A stretch of DNA of 27,487 bases from Parachlorella kessleri (Eukaryota; Chlorophyta; Trebouxiophyceae; Chlorellales; Chlorellaceae): positions 1 through 27,487 of the forward strand of contig BBXU01000618.1 in assembly GCA_001598975.1 (NCBI GenBank), given 5' to 3'. Below the pieces are notes generated by a model that was not told the DNA's origin, did not search any database, and worked only from the letters and a program-made list of their open reading frames with translations. Shown in pieces: positions 7,699-17,281 of this stretch. Positions within the stretch are counted from its first letter, which is position 1. Every line of letters begins with the position of its first letter. The position numbers and the translations under genes are program-made.

Positions 7699-10600
7699 CA
7701 GCACCAGGCCCACAACCACCCCCGCCCCAGCCAGCAGTGAGCCCTTATGGCTCAAAGCCCACTCGCCCCACTCCGTGATCGTGGTGTCCACCTGGGCATT
7801 GCCAGTCACGCCCCACACTGCGCCTTGCTTGGCAGCCCCCCGCGCATGGTGCTGCTGCTGCTGCTGACCGTTAGTAAGAGGCTTAGCGTCCTCCACAGCA
7901 GCTGTGATCTCTGTTTTGCAGACTGGAGCCGCCAGGCCAGCATCTGGCTTCTGGGCATTGCTGTCAGCCACATCAACAGCCCTGCCCGCGGCTAGGGCCG
8001 CTGCTTCTGTGGCAGTTGCCGGTGCGGCGGTGACGTCATCGGCACAGCTGCTGCTGTCCTGGCTGGGTGTGGCAACGGGCGCATCTGCAACTGCTGCTGC
8101 TGTGACCTCTGCTGCTGCCGCAGCCGCAGCAGCCGCTGCCACTGAAGCTGCAAGCTCTGCAGCAGCCTCCTCCTCCTCGGCCGCTGACTCCTCGGGCGCA
8201 GGCGGCAGCTTCGCCGCGCCAGCAGACGGCGACGCCGCCGCAATGGCAAGATCCACAGAGGCCCTGTCCATGTCCAGAGACTGCTGGTACGTCATCTCGC
8301 TGCCACACAGCGAGCGGGTGCTCTCCAGGTCTGTATCTTCAAACCTGCAGGAAAAAGACAGATACAGCTTGGTCCTTGCCTCACGGTTATCCCATCTTAC
8401 CACGGGCATCCTACCCCCACAGATCCTAAATATTGCCACCATGGGAAGCTCTGGGTGCAGATACAGGAACCTGGGAATCTCCAGGACAGGCGCATGCTAG
8501 TGAGTCTCCCAGCCATTTAAAATGAAGAAGCCTAAAATACCACATAGGCGATGACCCACATTGCAGCTGCTCAGCCTGCCGGGGTATGAATGATTAAGGC
8601 AGTATAAACCTCAGGCACCACAGCCAGAAAGGTCCTTTCCTCCTCTGTTCTACCGAGGGCAGCGCAGGGGCCTCAAAAGCGACGCCGAAAAACGCAGCAT
8701 GCCATACCCTAGCTGATCTAACCCCACTCGCACTTACACTGCCGCCGCGCCAGCATCCCCAGCCACCCACCTGCGGCTGATGCCGCCACGCAAGAGGTAG
8801 TCTCCCAGCAGCTGCGCTCGTTGGGCTGCCATGCTGGCGCTTCCCCCGGACACCTTGCCCAACGTCCCCGCTGCTTCCGCCGAGCCGACTGCCGGCACTC
8901 TCCCAACCTCAACCACTCCATGGTAGTCCTCTCCCGCTGCCTCGCTGCCGCTGATGCTGCCGTGCCCCGCGCTGCCCGCCACCGAGCCCGGTCGGAAGAT
9001 GGACTCGCCTTCGCCAGCCTCATCCCCATTCTGCTGCTCACTTGCCTCCTCCGATTTGTTTTCCAACTCTTCCTCATTCTTGCCCTCCTCATTAGGTTGT
9101 TCTCCCACAGCCTCCAGCCCCCCGCCGTGCCCGCTGATGGAAGGATATCCCAGCTGGCCCCGTGGCGACATGGCCGCCTCCGACAGGCCGTCAGCAAGCG
9201 AGTCGCCGGCGATGCTGGCCACGTCACCCACGTTGCGGGAGATGTCGGTGCCGCAAACTGCAGGCAGCATGGTAATCGATATGAACCTCACGGCAGGTCA
9301 ACAGGCTCCTACCGCAGAGCTGCACTGGGGGGGTTTGGCACTTGCCGGGCCCCGCAAGCCGTTCCTGCCATACAGCCAGTAGGAGGTAGATAGCAGGCAC
9401 GCACTTTGACTTGCACCTAGTGCATGCGCGAGATACAAGCGGTAATCCCAGACCGAAGCACGGGCAGGGCACGCAGTAAGGTGACCTGGAAGTGCCGGTT
9501 CCAGTGCTGGGAGCCTACCTGATGCTGCGGAGTCCAGGACACTCTCAGAGTCGCCCTCGCTGGGGTCGACAGACCTCGGGGAGTGGTGTGGCAGCAGCCC
9601 GTTCATTGCAACATGCCCACGCTGTGATGCTGGTGCTGGGGGCAGCACAGAGGCCGCTGAGCCTGCTGCGCTGGATGCCACCGAGCGCGGCGACGATGTG
9701 GCCCCGTCGGCGGCTGCCCCAAGCTCTGCTGTTGCAGCTGAAGGTGCTGCGGCCTGACCTCCTAGCGCGGGGCCTGGTGCTGCTGTGGCGGCTGCAGCCT
9801 CTTGTGCGAGCTGCTCACTTGTTGCCACTGCCTCGCTGTGACCTTCCATGCTCTTGCCTGCGGCAGCCACTGCGGCATACGTGGCCCCGGTTGTGCCGTT
9901 TGCAGCTGGCGGAGCAGGCTCAGCGTACAGAGCAGGAGCTGCCGCTTCGCCTGGCCAGTGCGGTGCGTCGGGGTCCCTGGCGCCCGCCCTCAGGAGCATC
10001 CCCTCAGCGTCGCTCTGGTCAAACTTGCGGCTAACCTGCAGGATGCGAGGCAAGCAAGAACATCAGCTAATGTGTAGGTCAAGAACACACCGCACGACCT
10101 CTCACGAAGGCCTAAGCGCATCTTGCACCACTGCGCTGCTCAGGTCCTTCCCCAGGCACGCACGGTATTACTGGCCACAACAGTTAACAGCGCTCAAAGC
10201 AGCCCGCCCAGCGTGAGTCACAGACCATAACAGGCAGCCAATCCGCACCTTGTCAGCCTCACATGCCAAACCCCGCCGCGCCAGCACAAGTCGCAGCCAT
10301 AACCCACCTGCAGCGCCGTCAGCCCGGCCCCGTCCCGCCAGTCCAGCCCTGCCCCCAGGTCGAGCAGCTGCTGCATAGCACCCAGCTGGCCTGCCTTGGC
10401 TGCCATGTGCAGCGGGGCCACGCCGGTTTGCAGGTCAAACATGCCTTCTGCCAACAGCCCAGGGTTGGCATCAACCAAGCCCTGCAGTGGAAGGGGGGGT
10501 TCCATGCATCATAAAAGTGTATACTTGCCACTGAAGCTCCTTGCCGAGCAACCTCCAGCCCTACCAGCTTCTCTGCTGTTGGTGCAGCGGCACAAAAGAG

Positions 10601-12678
10601 CTGCAAAATAGTGCATCGTTTTCATGAAAATTTGGCATGGGTAAGATGCTGCATGGGACACAAAAGGTTCCTACTGCGAGAGCAGCCAGGCATTCTTCGC
10701 ACCTTGAGAGCTTCGCCATCCCCGGCCTCAGCCGCCGCGCACAGCCGCTGCAGCGCTCTCTGCTGGGCAGACTTCACAGCCCAGAGCTGCTCCAGCTCCG
10801 GCTTCATGCTACCCTGCTGGACCATCTCAGCGACCTCGTCTCGGCTGACCTGGGGAGGAGGCAAGTACCGCACAGCATGGTGTGAGCCGCACAACGCTTA
10901 CATGGCAAGCCTCTTAGGTGGCCAAGCACACTCCGGATACCACCAGCTCAACGCTTGCATTCAGCCCTGATAGTCTGAGGACCACTTAGCACCTCCCGAC
11001 TGCCACCGCGGAAAGAGCAGCCTGCACGGCTTGGGTTGACGAAACCAACACTAAACCTCAGAAACCACAGCATCAGGTAACTGAGCCAGGAGAGCGCTTG
11101 CTGTGCAGCGCCAGGACACCTGACTCCCGTTTGTGAAGTGCCTCACCTCGAAGCCGCCCTGCTGCGCCCACCGCCAAATCCAGTAGGCCTTGTGCTCCTG
11201 CTTCTCATTCAGGGGCGCCTGCACGGAATGCAAAAGCAGAACCAGGGTGGAGGCAGGTCCAGATCCCAGCATGAATGCCCTTGTTAGTGGTGGCTGGTAG
11301 TTCAAGCTAAGAGTTAACGTGGACTGTACCGGCTGGATGCAAGTCTACTCTGGGTTTTGTCTTGCCAGGTGACCTCCTGCAATACACACCGCTTGCTAGT
11401 GATGCACATCCCATGTGCATAATCCCGTGACACACGGCCAGGCATGGAGCCAAGGCATGTTATGTGACATGTGCAGCAGAGGATGCCTGCCAAGGTTGGT
11501 CACTCCTGTCTCTCTTGGCCAGACCATAAGAGCAAACACCGGCCAGTCTATTGCATGATTTCGCATTTCGCCAGGGCCAGCCTTGTGAGACGATACAAAG
11601 GCAGGCCTTATCGCTGCTGCTCACCCGCATCGCCTCGGCTCGCCCCTTCCTGAGCACCGTCACGTAACGGTCATCGCCCACCCCTCGGCTCACGCTCTCC
11701 AGGCCGCCTTGCGACACGCTCTCCGCAGCACTGCACGTACAAGTGAACGCAACGCAAGGGCGCCTAGACAAGTGTGGATAGCGCTCAAATCAATTGACAA
11801 GCTTCTTCCTAATACAGAACGTCTTGGTCTCTGCCGGTACCCTGCGCACAACAATGGTGCTCCCTGGATGCTCTTGACCTGCGTGATCACCAGCAAGACT
11901 CCCAGACAGACTTGGCTTAGCTTGAGGCAGCAATGGCTGGACCCAAAAGAGGAGAACAGCGCTTGCTGCTGGCGCGGGTACCCACCTGTGCACCAGTGCC
12001 CGCTGCTGCTTGTTAAGTTTTGACGAGAAGCTCAGCTCGGCCGCCTCGTCAGCGGTCAGACCCTCACGGAACCAGCCCATCAGTGCCGGCAGCTCCTTCC
12101 AGGACTCCTGCAGCACAGCCAAGGGCTGCAGTTTGGTTGCCCAGCACCAGCCAATGTCACGTGCCCTGACGAACCACATGAGCGCGTCCTATGGTGTCTA
12201 TGGAGTTGCCTAAAGTTATAATTTACGAGCCTATGCAATCCTTGCAGGCAACGGAGGATTGCAGCCAGCACAACCCAACAGGCGCCAAGCAGTGAGGCGG
12301 CATTGCCAACGGCATGGCCTGCCAGTGAACAACTCCACTCACCAGCTTTAGTAGCACGCCATCAGTTCCGTGGGTGATGGCAGCTGGGCACGCTGCACAC
12401 CAGAAGCAGGCAGGTGCGACTATGGGCCTCTCGCAGAAAGTAGCACCTCCACCAAACCCTTGCATCCCAGGTGGGGTCCAAGATAGTCCAGTACAGGGCA
12501 GGCAGACAAGCGCACCTTTGTCCGCTAGCTTCTCAAAGAACTCCAGCTCCGCCTTAAGCGTGACAGTGCCCGTCTCTGCGTTGGGGGCGATTACAGTTCC
12601 GCTGCCGCCCTGCCTGCCGCCTCTTCCGCCCCTATTGCCGCCTCTCCTATTACCGCCTTGTCTACTACCTCTGCCCAT
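7666..12678 (-). CDS. R3H-domain and ankyrin-repeat protein with C-terminal membrane anchor
   Basis: Ten exons on the minus strand: 12516-12678, 12343-12383, 11986-12188, 11625-11730, 11147-11218, 10703-10849, 10308-10481, 9519-10035, 8771-9257, 7666-8344. The CDS is 2589 nt, 862 aa, with every phase matching. The N-terminus is Arg/Gly-rich (GGNRGGRGGRQGG, about residues 9-26). An R3H-type single-strand nucleic-acid-binding domain follows at about 110-170, with the R-x3-H motif RALVH (131-135) and then SVSRGVGDDRYVTV. Ankyrin-like repeats cover about 234-325 (TGVAPLHMAAKAGQLGAMQQLL at 263-284). A long Ala/Ser/Glu-rich region comes next. The last about 23 residues are a hydrophobic segment (AGVVVGLVLVLGG) ending RRRFI, like a tail anchor. 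R3H plus ankyrin suggests an RNA-associated protein, but the helicase that joins these domains in the plant NIH/YTHDC2 type is absent. Exact function is unknown. An upstream 5' UTR exon is possible because an acceptor-like CCAG directly precedes the ATG. Confidence 0.8.
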
Positions 12679-12889
12679 GCTGGTAAAGCGTGCCCAGGCA
12701 CGGATGCGTCAACTAGGACGGCGATGCCAGGATGACAAAACCTTGCTGTTTGCTATGGAGCCAGGCCTCACTGAACCTGTCAGGCAAATTCGAATTAATC
12801 ATCAACCACTCTGCCTCCATCACGGCCGTGCCCAAGAAAACAGCGGGAGACAGCTAGGCAGCCTTGACAAGCACGTCAGAGCAGTTCCA

Positions 12890-13093
12890 TTAGGAGGATA
12901 GCACGACCTGCTGTTCATTGTGGGAGTCAGACGGGAAGCGCAGTACAAGCTGATCAAGGTCATCAAAGTCATTGGGATCACATAGGAACCATCCAGGCTT
13001 GGTGTAGCAAGGAAGGATCATGCTGCCACGGAGGACCAGCCATTCGGCAGCCTTGGGACCCGGCTGCGCTGGCCCGGCTCTGGCCAACCCCAT
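12890..13093 (-). CDS. small hypothetical protein
   Basis: A minus-strand frame of 67 residues ends with TAA at 12890-12892. It contains EWLVLRGSMILPCY and GWFLCDPNDFDDLDQLVLRF, which look like real protein sequence, with an acidic turn, amphipathic ends and GC-rich third positions. I do not recognise the family. An acceptor-like CTCACAG directly precedes the GG before the ATG at 13093, so this may be a second exon. One reading starts at the ATG at 13143 (AAGATGGCG) and splices out only 32 nt (13096-13127, GTATCTAAC...CACAG) in frame, which would add six residues. I tested joining it to the R3H gene downstream: no donor near its end has the right phase. No TTACA poly(A) signal lies between it and that gene, which weakens the single-gene model. 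Confidence 0.4.
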   Translation of the reverse strand: MGLARAGPAQPGPKAAEWLVLRGSMILPCYTKPGWFLCDPNDFDDLDQLVLRFPSDSHNEQQVVLSS

Positions 13094-13297
13094 CCCTGTG
13101 AGCGCAGAGCAGCAACACGTTAGATACGGGCCCCAGGCGCCATCTTGCGGGGCAGAGGCCTTTGTGGTGGACCCTGCAGCCCTGGCCAGCGGCCAACCTC
13201 GCAAGCACACGCAGTGAGTGTGTGCCAGGGCCTGTGGGGCTAGTGCTGCAACCATGTGCCTGACGAAGGCTGCAGATCTTCGTTGCTGTCGGTACCT
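13094..13297. promoter_or_regulatory. upstream region between divergent small ORF and PBG1
   Basis: About 200 bases separate the minus-strand small ORF from the PBG1 start codon. No clear core promoter element is visible. The PBG1 frame is open upstream from 13244 after a TAG at 13241, with no in-frame ATG before 13298. Confidence 0.35.
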
Positions 13298-16200
13298 ATG
13301 ACGGCTTCACTAATAGAGGTATGTGTCGAACGCCGCAGGTACCCGTATGTGACAGGCACGTCGGTGCTGGGGTTGACATACAAGGACGGTGTGATGATAG
13401 CCTGCGACACCCTAGGTGCGCTGCTGTTGTGTGAGCGGCGAGCCGCCCCTAGAGAGATAAAGCTATTCTTTGCCCGCTGTGCGTCACGTGCAGTACGCAG
13501 AGCGCCCTCAGGAAGCTCAGAAGGCTCTATGGCTTAGCTAGCTGTTTGGAGACGGCGTGGGAAGCCGGGCTGCCTTGCAAGTGCCTGCAAGGTGCACAAA
13601 GCGGGTGCAGGTGTTGAAAGTTTCCAGAGCTGGAGATACCTGGGTTTAGAACTGTACTGCAGGTCCTGCGGGCCCAGCAAGCGACGCAGGAAGTTCTTGC
13701 GAAGTGTAGCTAATTGAGAGATTCTAAATCCCGTGCTGCAGGGGCCCATGGGTCCATCAAGCGGGGCACATTGAACCAACAAATATGTCCATAGGGTTCA
13801 GAAGTAGCTGAGGGAACCTGGAATCCTGTGGTGCTGCAGGGGCCTACGGGTCCACCAAGCGGTACAAGTCCTTTGAGCGGATCCGCAAGGTCAACGATGT
13901 GTGCGCCATCGGCGCCAGTGGGGAGCTGTCGGACTTCCAGTACATCATGAAGTGAGTGTAAGAGTAGTATAAGTAGTAGTTAAGTGATAGTTAGTAATAG
14001 TGGTAACAGTAGGGATGTGCAGTACATCATGAAGTGAGTGGGATGGCAGGGCGGGACGGGCGGGGGAGGAGGGGTAGCAGAGCTGTGTGTGTGCGCGGGC
14101 GGGGGCGGGCGCGGGCGTAGGGGTGGGGAGGAGGGTCGCGCTGTTGTGTTGGGGGAGGAGGTGGGAGCTGCTGTTGCCGGCTTGCTGCTGGTGGGTGCAG
14201 CAGCCGGGCAGGGAGTCAGGGCAGTCGTGGGAACGCGGGCATGTGAGTAGTTTGACACGCATTACCTCGAAGGGTGCAGGGGGATGGCGGCCACGAGATG
14301 GTTGTTGTGAAGCACACCTTGTGTTTTGTATTTAGGGGGCAAGGTAACGCGATCAGAGAGGAGTCACGGATATGCTGGGCTGGCAGGCTTCTATGCAGTT
14401 ATGCTTTGTGTCTTGCCTAAGATGTGAGCCACTATGCCTCTCCCCGGGGTTGTCACAGGCTGCTGGAGGAGCTGGCGGACGACGGCTTCTGCATGGACGT
14501 CGTGTATTTCTGCATCTTTTTCTTTGTCTTTTTACTGCTTTTCAAGGAGTCTTTCAGCTTTTTCTGTGACAGGTTGCTGGAGGAGCTGGCGGATGATGAC
14601 TTCTGCATGGACGATGGGCACCACCTCAAGCCACACGAGATCCACTCGTACCTCTGCCGGGTGCTCTACAACCGCCGCAACAAGTGAGGGAGAGGGCAGG
14701 GACAGAGGCCGTGGGTATTTTTGCCATGAACCGTGTGCTGGGCTGGGCAGCATAGGCGGCTGCAGGATACTAGGTATGCAGTTAGGTGGGAGGGAGGGAG
14801 TAGCGTAGGGATCTGGTCATGGGGGTGGGGCGAAGCGCAGCCCAGCACGTGTGTTCTGCTAGGTCGGTCCCACTGGTGTTGGTCGTGGTGGCGTGGAGTT
14901 GGTCTTTGTGGGGACTCTCTGAGGCTGGTGCAATGCCTCGCTGGCTAGGCTGGGAGTGCTGTGTGCTCGCCCTCGTACCTCATTCTGTGACAGGCTTGAA
15001 CCCCCCTAGAATGGCCTGGTGGTGGTGGTGGTGTGCTCCCACAAAGGCGAGCCAGTGACTGACGTGTAGTCACCCCTCCACTGCAGGATGGACCGGGACC
15101 CCATCTGGAACAGCCTGGTGGTGGCTGGCGAAGCCAGTGACTAAATATTGCCTCACCTTTCCACTGCAGGATGGACCCCCTCTGGAACAGCCTTGTGGTG
15201 GCGGGGTATTATTCTGGCAAGCCCTTCCTGGGGACCATCGGCATGGTTGGCACCAACTACACAGACCAGCACGTGGCCACAGGTGGGCGCCTGGGCACTA
15301 TACTTTTTGGAGTCTCGGTTGATTTCTATTCTCTAGCTCCGGTTGATTTCTTTTCTTTAGTTTCAAAGATATTTCGATTCAATAGGAATTGGTGTTTTTT
15401 CTCTTGGAACAACCTTAGGTCTGAGGAGAAGCTTCACTGTAGCAGTATTTGGTAGTGGTGGCAGGTTGTGCAAACTAATGTTGAGGGTGAAGTACCCCGA
15501 CAGGGTAGTGTTGTGCCTGCTGGCAGCCTCCGCATGGGGAAGGGATTTGAGAGGGTGCAGGCAAGCTGGTTGGGGTTGGGTGGTGGTGGCGGCTGCCTCA
15601 CCCTTGTGTGCTTGCTGGTGCGCTTGCTTGCCTGCACGCCTTTTAAGGTGAGGCTCAGAATGAGCCTGATGGGCTGGCATGTGAGCTGTTATTGCTGCGC
15701 GAGCAGGCGTGTACCACACAATCCATCAGATGAAGATCTCCAGATTCACAATCTTGCTCCAGCTTTCACCTTGTAGGGGGCCAGCCGTTTCAACTGTGCC
15801 TAGGTGCTGGGCATGGCACTTGCTGGGCGGGGCTTCCCGCGCAGCCTTCCTTCTTTGCCGACAGGCATGGAGAGGCCCTTATGTTGCTGACGGTGGCGGG
15901 GGGTGCCAAGTGATGAGGGGCAGGGGCGACTCTGTAAATTGCAATGTCACACTTGTGTGCACCTGCAGGGTTTGGCAACATGCTGGCGAGGCCGCTGATG
16001 CGTGAGAAGCACCGGCCAGATATGAGTGAGGAGGAGGCAGTGGCGCTGATGCAGGAGTGCCTCAAGGTGAGTCATTGCTTACTACAGTGGGTTGGTGACA
16101 GGTGTGGCGCTGGTGGCGCTCATGCAAGAGTGTCTCAAGGTGAGTCGTTGCTTACTACAGCAGGGTGGTGACAGGTGTGGCGGTGGTGGCGCTGATGCAG

Positions 16201-17056
16201 GAGTGCCTCAAGGTGAGTCGTTGCTTACTACAGCGGGTTGGTGACAGGTGTGGCGCTGGTGGCGCTCATGCAGGAGTGCCTTAAGGTGACCCCAGGGGTC
16301 TTGAGGTTGGTGTCAGGCGTAGTGCCGGTCTGACTCCTGCGCATGAGGCGGATGAGGCGGGTGCTGGGGGGCTGGTGCACGTTGCCCGCCACAGACTCAG
16401 TGACATGGGTTTCATGTGCATGAGAGTGGCAGCGGTAGTGTTGGGCGTGGCGGTGGTGGTTAAACATGGCTGCAGGGCTCAGCGATGACAGGAGTGCAGG
16501 AGGTTATCCTGGTGTGTCCTGTGGCCTGGTGTGAGGCGGGCGGGTGGCAACGCATGAAAGAGCGCAGGGTGCGGAATCCAGCGTCTTGACCCCAGGCGGC
16601 AGCACGGCATCCCGCTGGATTAGTCGCATGTTGTCACCCGCTCCGAGCCTGCTCTGCGCAGGTCTGCTACTACCGTGACAAGAACAGCATCAACAAGTTC
16701 CAGCTGGCAAAGGTGACGGCTGAAGGGGTAACCATCTCAGGTGCGCAGCAGGAACTGCGGCTACCGTGGGTTATCTGTAAGGGTGGCAGTGGGTGCGAAT
16801 AGCGAGATAGGGGCGGACGGGTACTGACAGGGCTGGACGCTCCTGAGCCTTGTGATGTGGTGAAGTAGTTCTCTCTGTGTCTTCCTAGCGGGTATCATGC
16901 GGTTGTGAGTTGGCAGCACTAACCACCCTCCCCACAGACCCGTGCTGACCTGTGTGTTGCTGCTCCCTGCTGCTTGCAGAGCCCTTCGCCCTTGAAACCG
17001 ACTGGAACTACAAGCTGTTTGCCAACCCGTCAGCCAACGCGCCTGGGACCTGGTAG
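13298..17056 (+). CDS. PBG1: 20S proteasome beta subunit PBG1 (PSMB4/beta-7 family)
   Basis: Seven exons: 13298-13415, 13840-13951, 14573-14683, 15170-15282, 15969-16066, 16662-16740, 16980-17056. The CDS is 708 nt, 235 aa, close to plant PBG1. Diagnostic segments occur in order: YPYVTGTSVLGL, then GAYGSTKRYKSFERI, GASGELSDFQYIM, EIHSYLCRVLYNRRNK, MDPLWNSLVVAG, DQHVATGFGNMLARPL, EEAVALMQECLKVCYYRDK, and a C-terminus ending NAPGTW. This subunit is structural, not proteolytic, and sits in the beta rings of the 20S core in cytosol and nucleus. The leader before YPYVTG is only 14 residues (MTASLIEVCVERRR), shorter than in many relatives. An acceptor-like CGCCGCAG at 13333-13340 leaves open a different first exon. 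Introns 1, 2, 3 and 5 carry copies of exon edges, listed separately, and intron 2 holds an in-frame alternative acceptor for exon 3. Identity is very secure. Confidence 0.93.
13725..13860 (+). repeat. upstream acceptor-edge copy of PBG1 exon 2
   Basis: The true edge GTGCTGCAG|GGGCCTACGGGTCCACC (exon from 13840) is preceded about 100 bp upstream by GTGCTGCAGGGGCCCATGGGTCCATC (13733-13758) and AAGCGG. The upstream AATCC(C/T)GTG is copied too, so the unit spans the intron-exon border. Confidence 0.85.
13938..14040 (+). repeat. downstream donor-edge copy of PBG1 exon 2
   Basis: The last exon bases plus donor, CAGTACATCATGAAGTGAGT (13938-13957), are repeated exactly at 14020-14039 inside intron 2. 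The donor consensus is kept. Confidence 0.9.
14041..14215 (+). repeat. G-rich tract in PBG1 intron 2
   Basis: The tract is dominated by GGG and GGGG runs with short spacers on the strand that becomes RNA, a composition compatible with G-quadruplex formation. Its function is unknown. Confidence 0.6.
14451..14620 (+). repeat. duplicated acceptor edge of PBG1 exon 3, in frame
   Basis: TGTCACAG|GCTGCTGGAGGAGCTGGCGG (exon side from 14459) and TGTGACAG|GTTGCTGGAGGAGCTGGCGG (from 14573) are near-identical through TTCTGCATGGAC. The acceptors are 114 nt apart, a multiple of three, with no stop in frame between them. The downstream copy continues into the conserved exon and is taken as the normal one. 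Confidence 0.9.
15009..15200 (+). repeat. tandem copies of PBG1 exon 4 acceptor edge
   Basis: CCACTGCAG|GATGGACC occurs at 15078-15094 and at 15161-15177. The first is followed by CTGGAACAGCCTGGTGGTGG, like the true exon, but then by an in-frame TAA. Another related unit (GAATGGCCTGGTGGTGG, then GCGAGCCAGTGACT) begins near 15009. The period is about 80 bp. The second acceptor opens the conserved exon. Confidence 0.88.
16030..16290 (+). repeat. 73-bp tandem array of the PBG1 exon 5 donor edge
   Basis: The end of exon 5 with its donor (GTGGCGCTGATGCAGGAGTG, CTCAAG|GTGAGT) is followed by three further units ending CTCAAG or CTTAAG before GTGA. Their donor positions are 16067, 16140, 16213 and 16286, exactly 73 bp apart. 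Each intronic unit also holds TTGCTTACTACAG and GGTGACAG, which could act as acceptors. The last donor is weakened to GTGACC. Confidence 0.93.
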
Positions 17057-17276
17057 TGATAGAGGGGCCCATATGCGTGCTTTGTAGTGGACAAATAAGC
17101 GCCTTTGCCGGGCTCGGCTGTCAGGTCTACTCTCAGTGCCCACCGGCAAGGGTACAGGGAAATGGCGCCCTCATGGGCACTTCGCGTGCGTGCGGGTGGG
17201 ACCGGGCTTGGGCTACACTGCTGCATGGGTGACCGGGAGTGACGCTAGCCAGCCCCTTAGCCCGGTTCGCAAGCAT

Positions 17277-17281
17277 TGTAA
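17277..17281 (+). terminator. TGTAA poly(A) signal of PBG1
   Basis: TGTAA lies 221 nt after the PBG1 stop codon. Confidence 0.6.

Noticed and set aside
7904..8500. 198-residue plus-strand frame rich in alanine
   Set aside because: It is the opposite-strand shadow of the Ala-rich last exon of the R3H gene; GCN repeats stay open in several frames.
12679..13095. Joining the small ORF at 12890-13093 to the R3H gene as an upstream coding exon
   Set aside because: All donors near its end are phase 0, and that phase would hit a stop just after the acceptor at the R3H start.
16067..16290. CRISPR-like regular array
   Set aside because: The repeats are directly joined with no unique spacers, lie inside a eukaryotic intron and copy an exon end.
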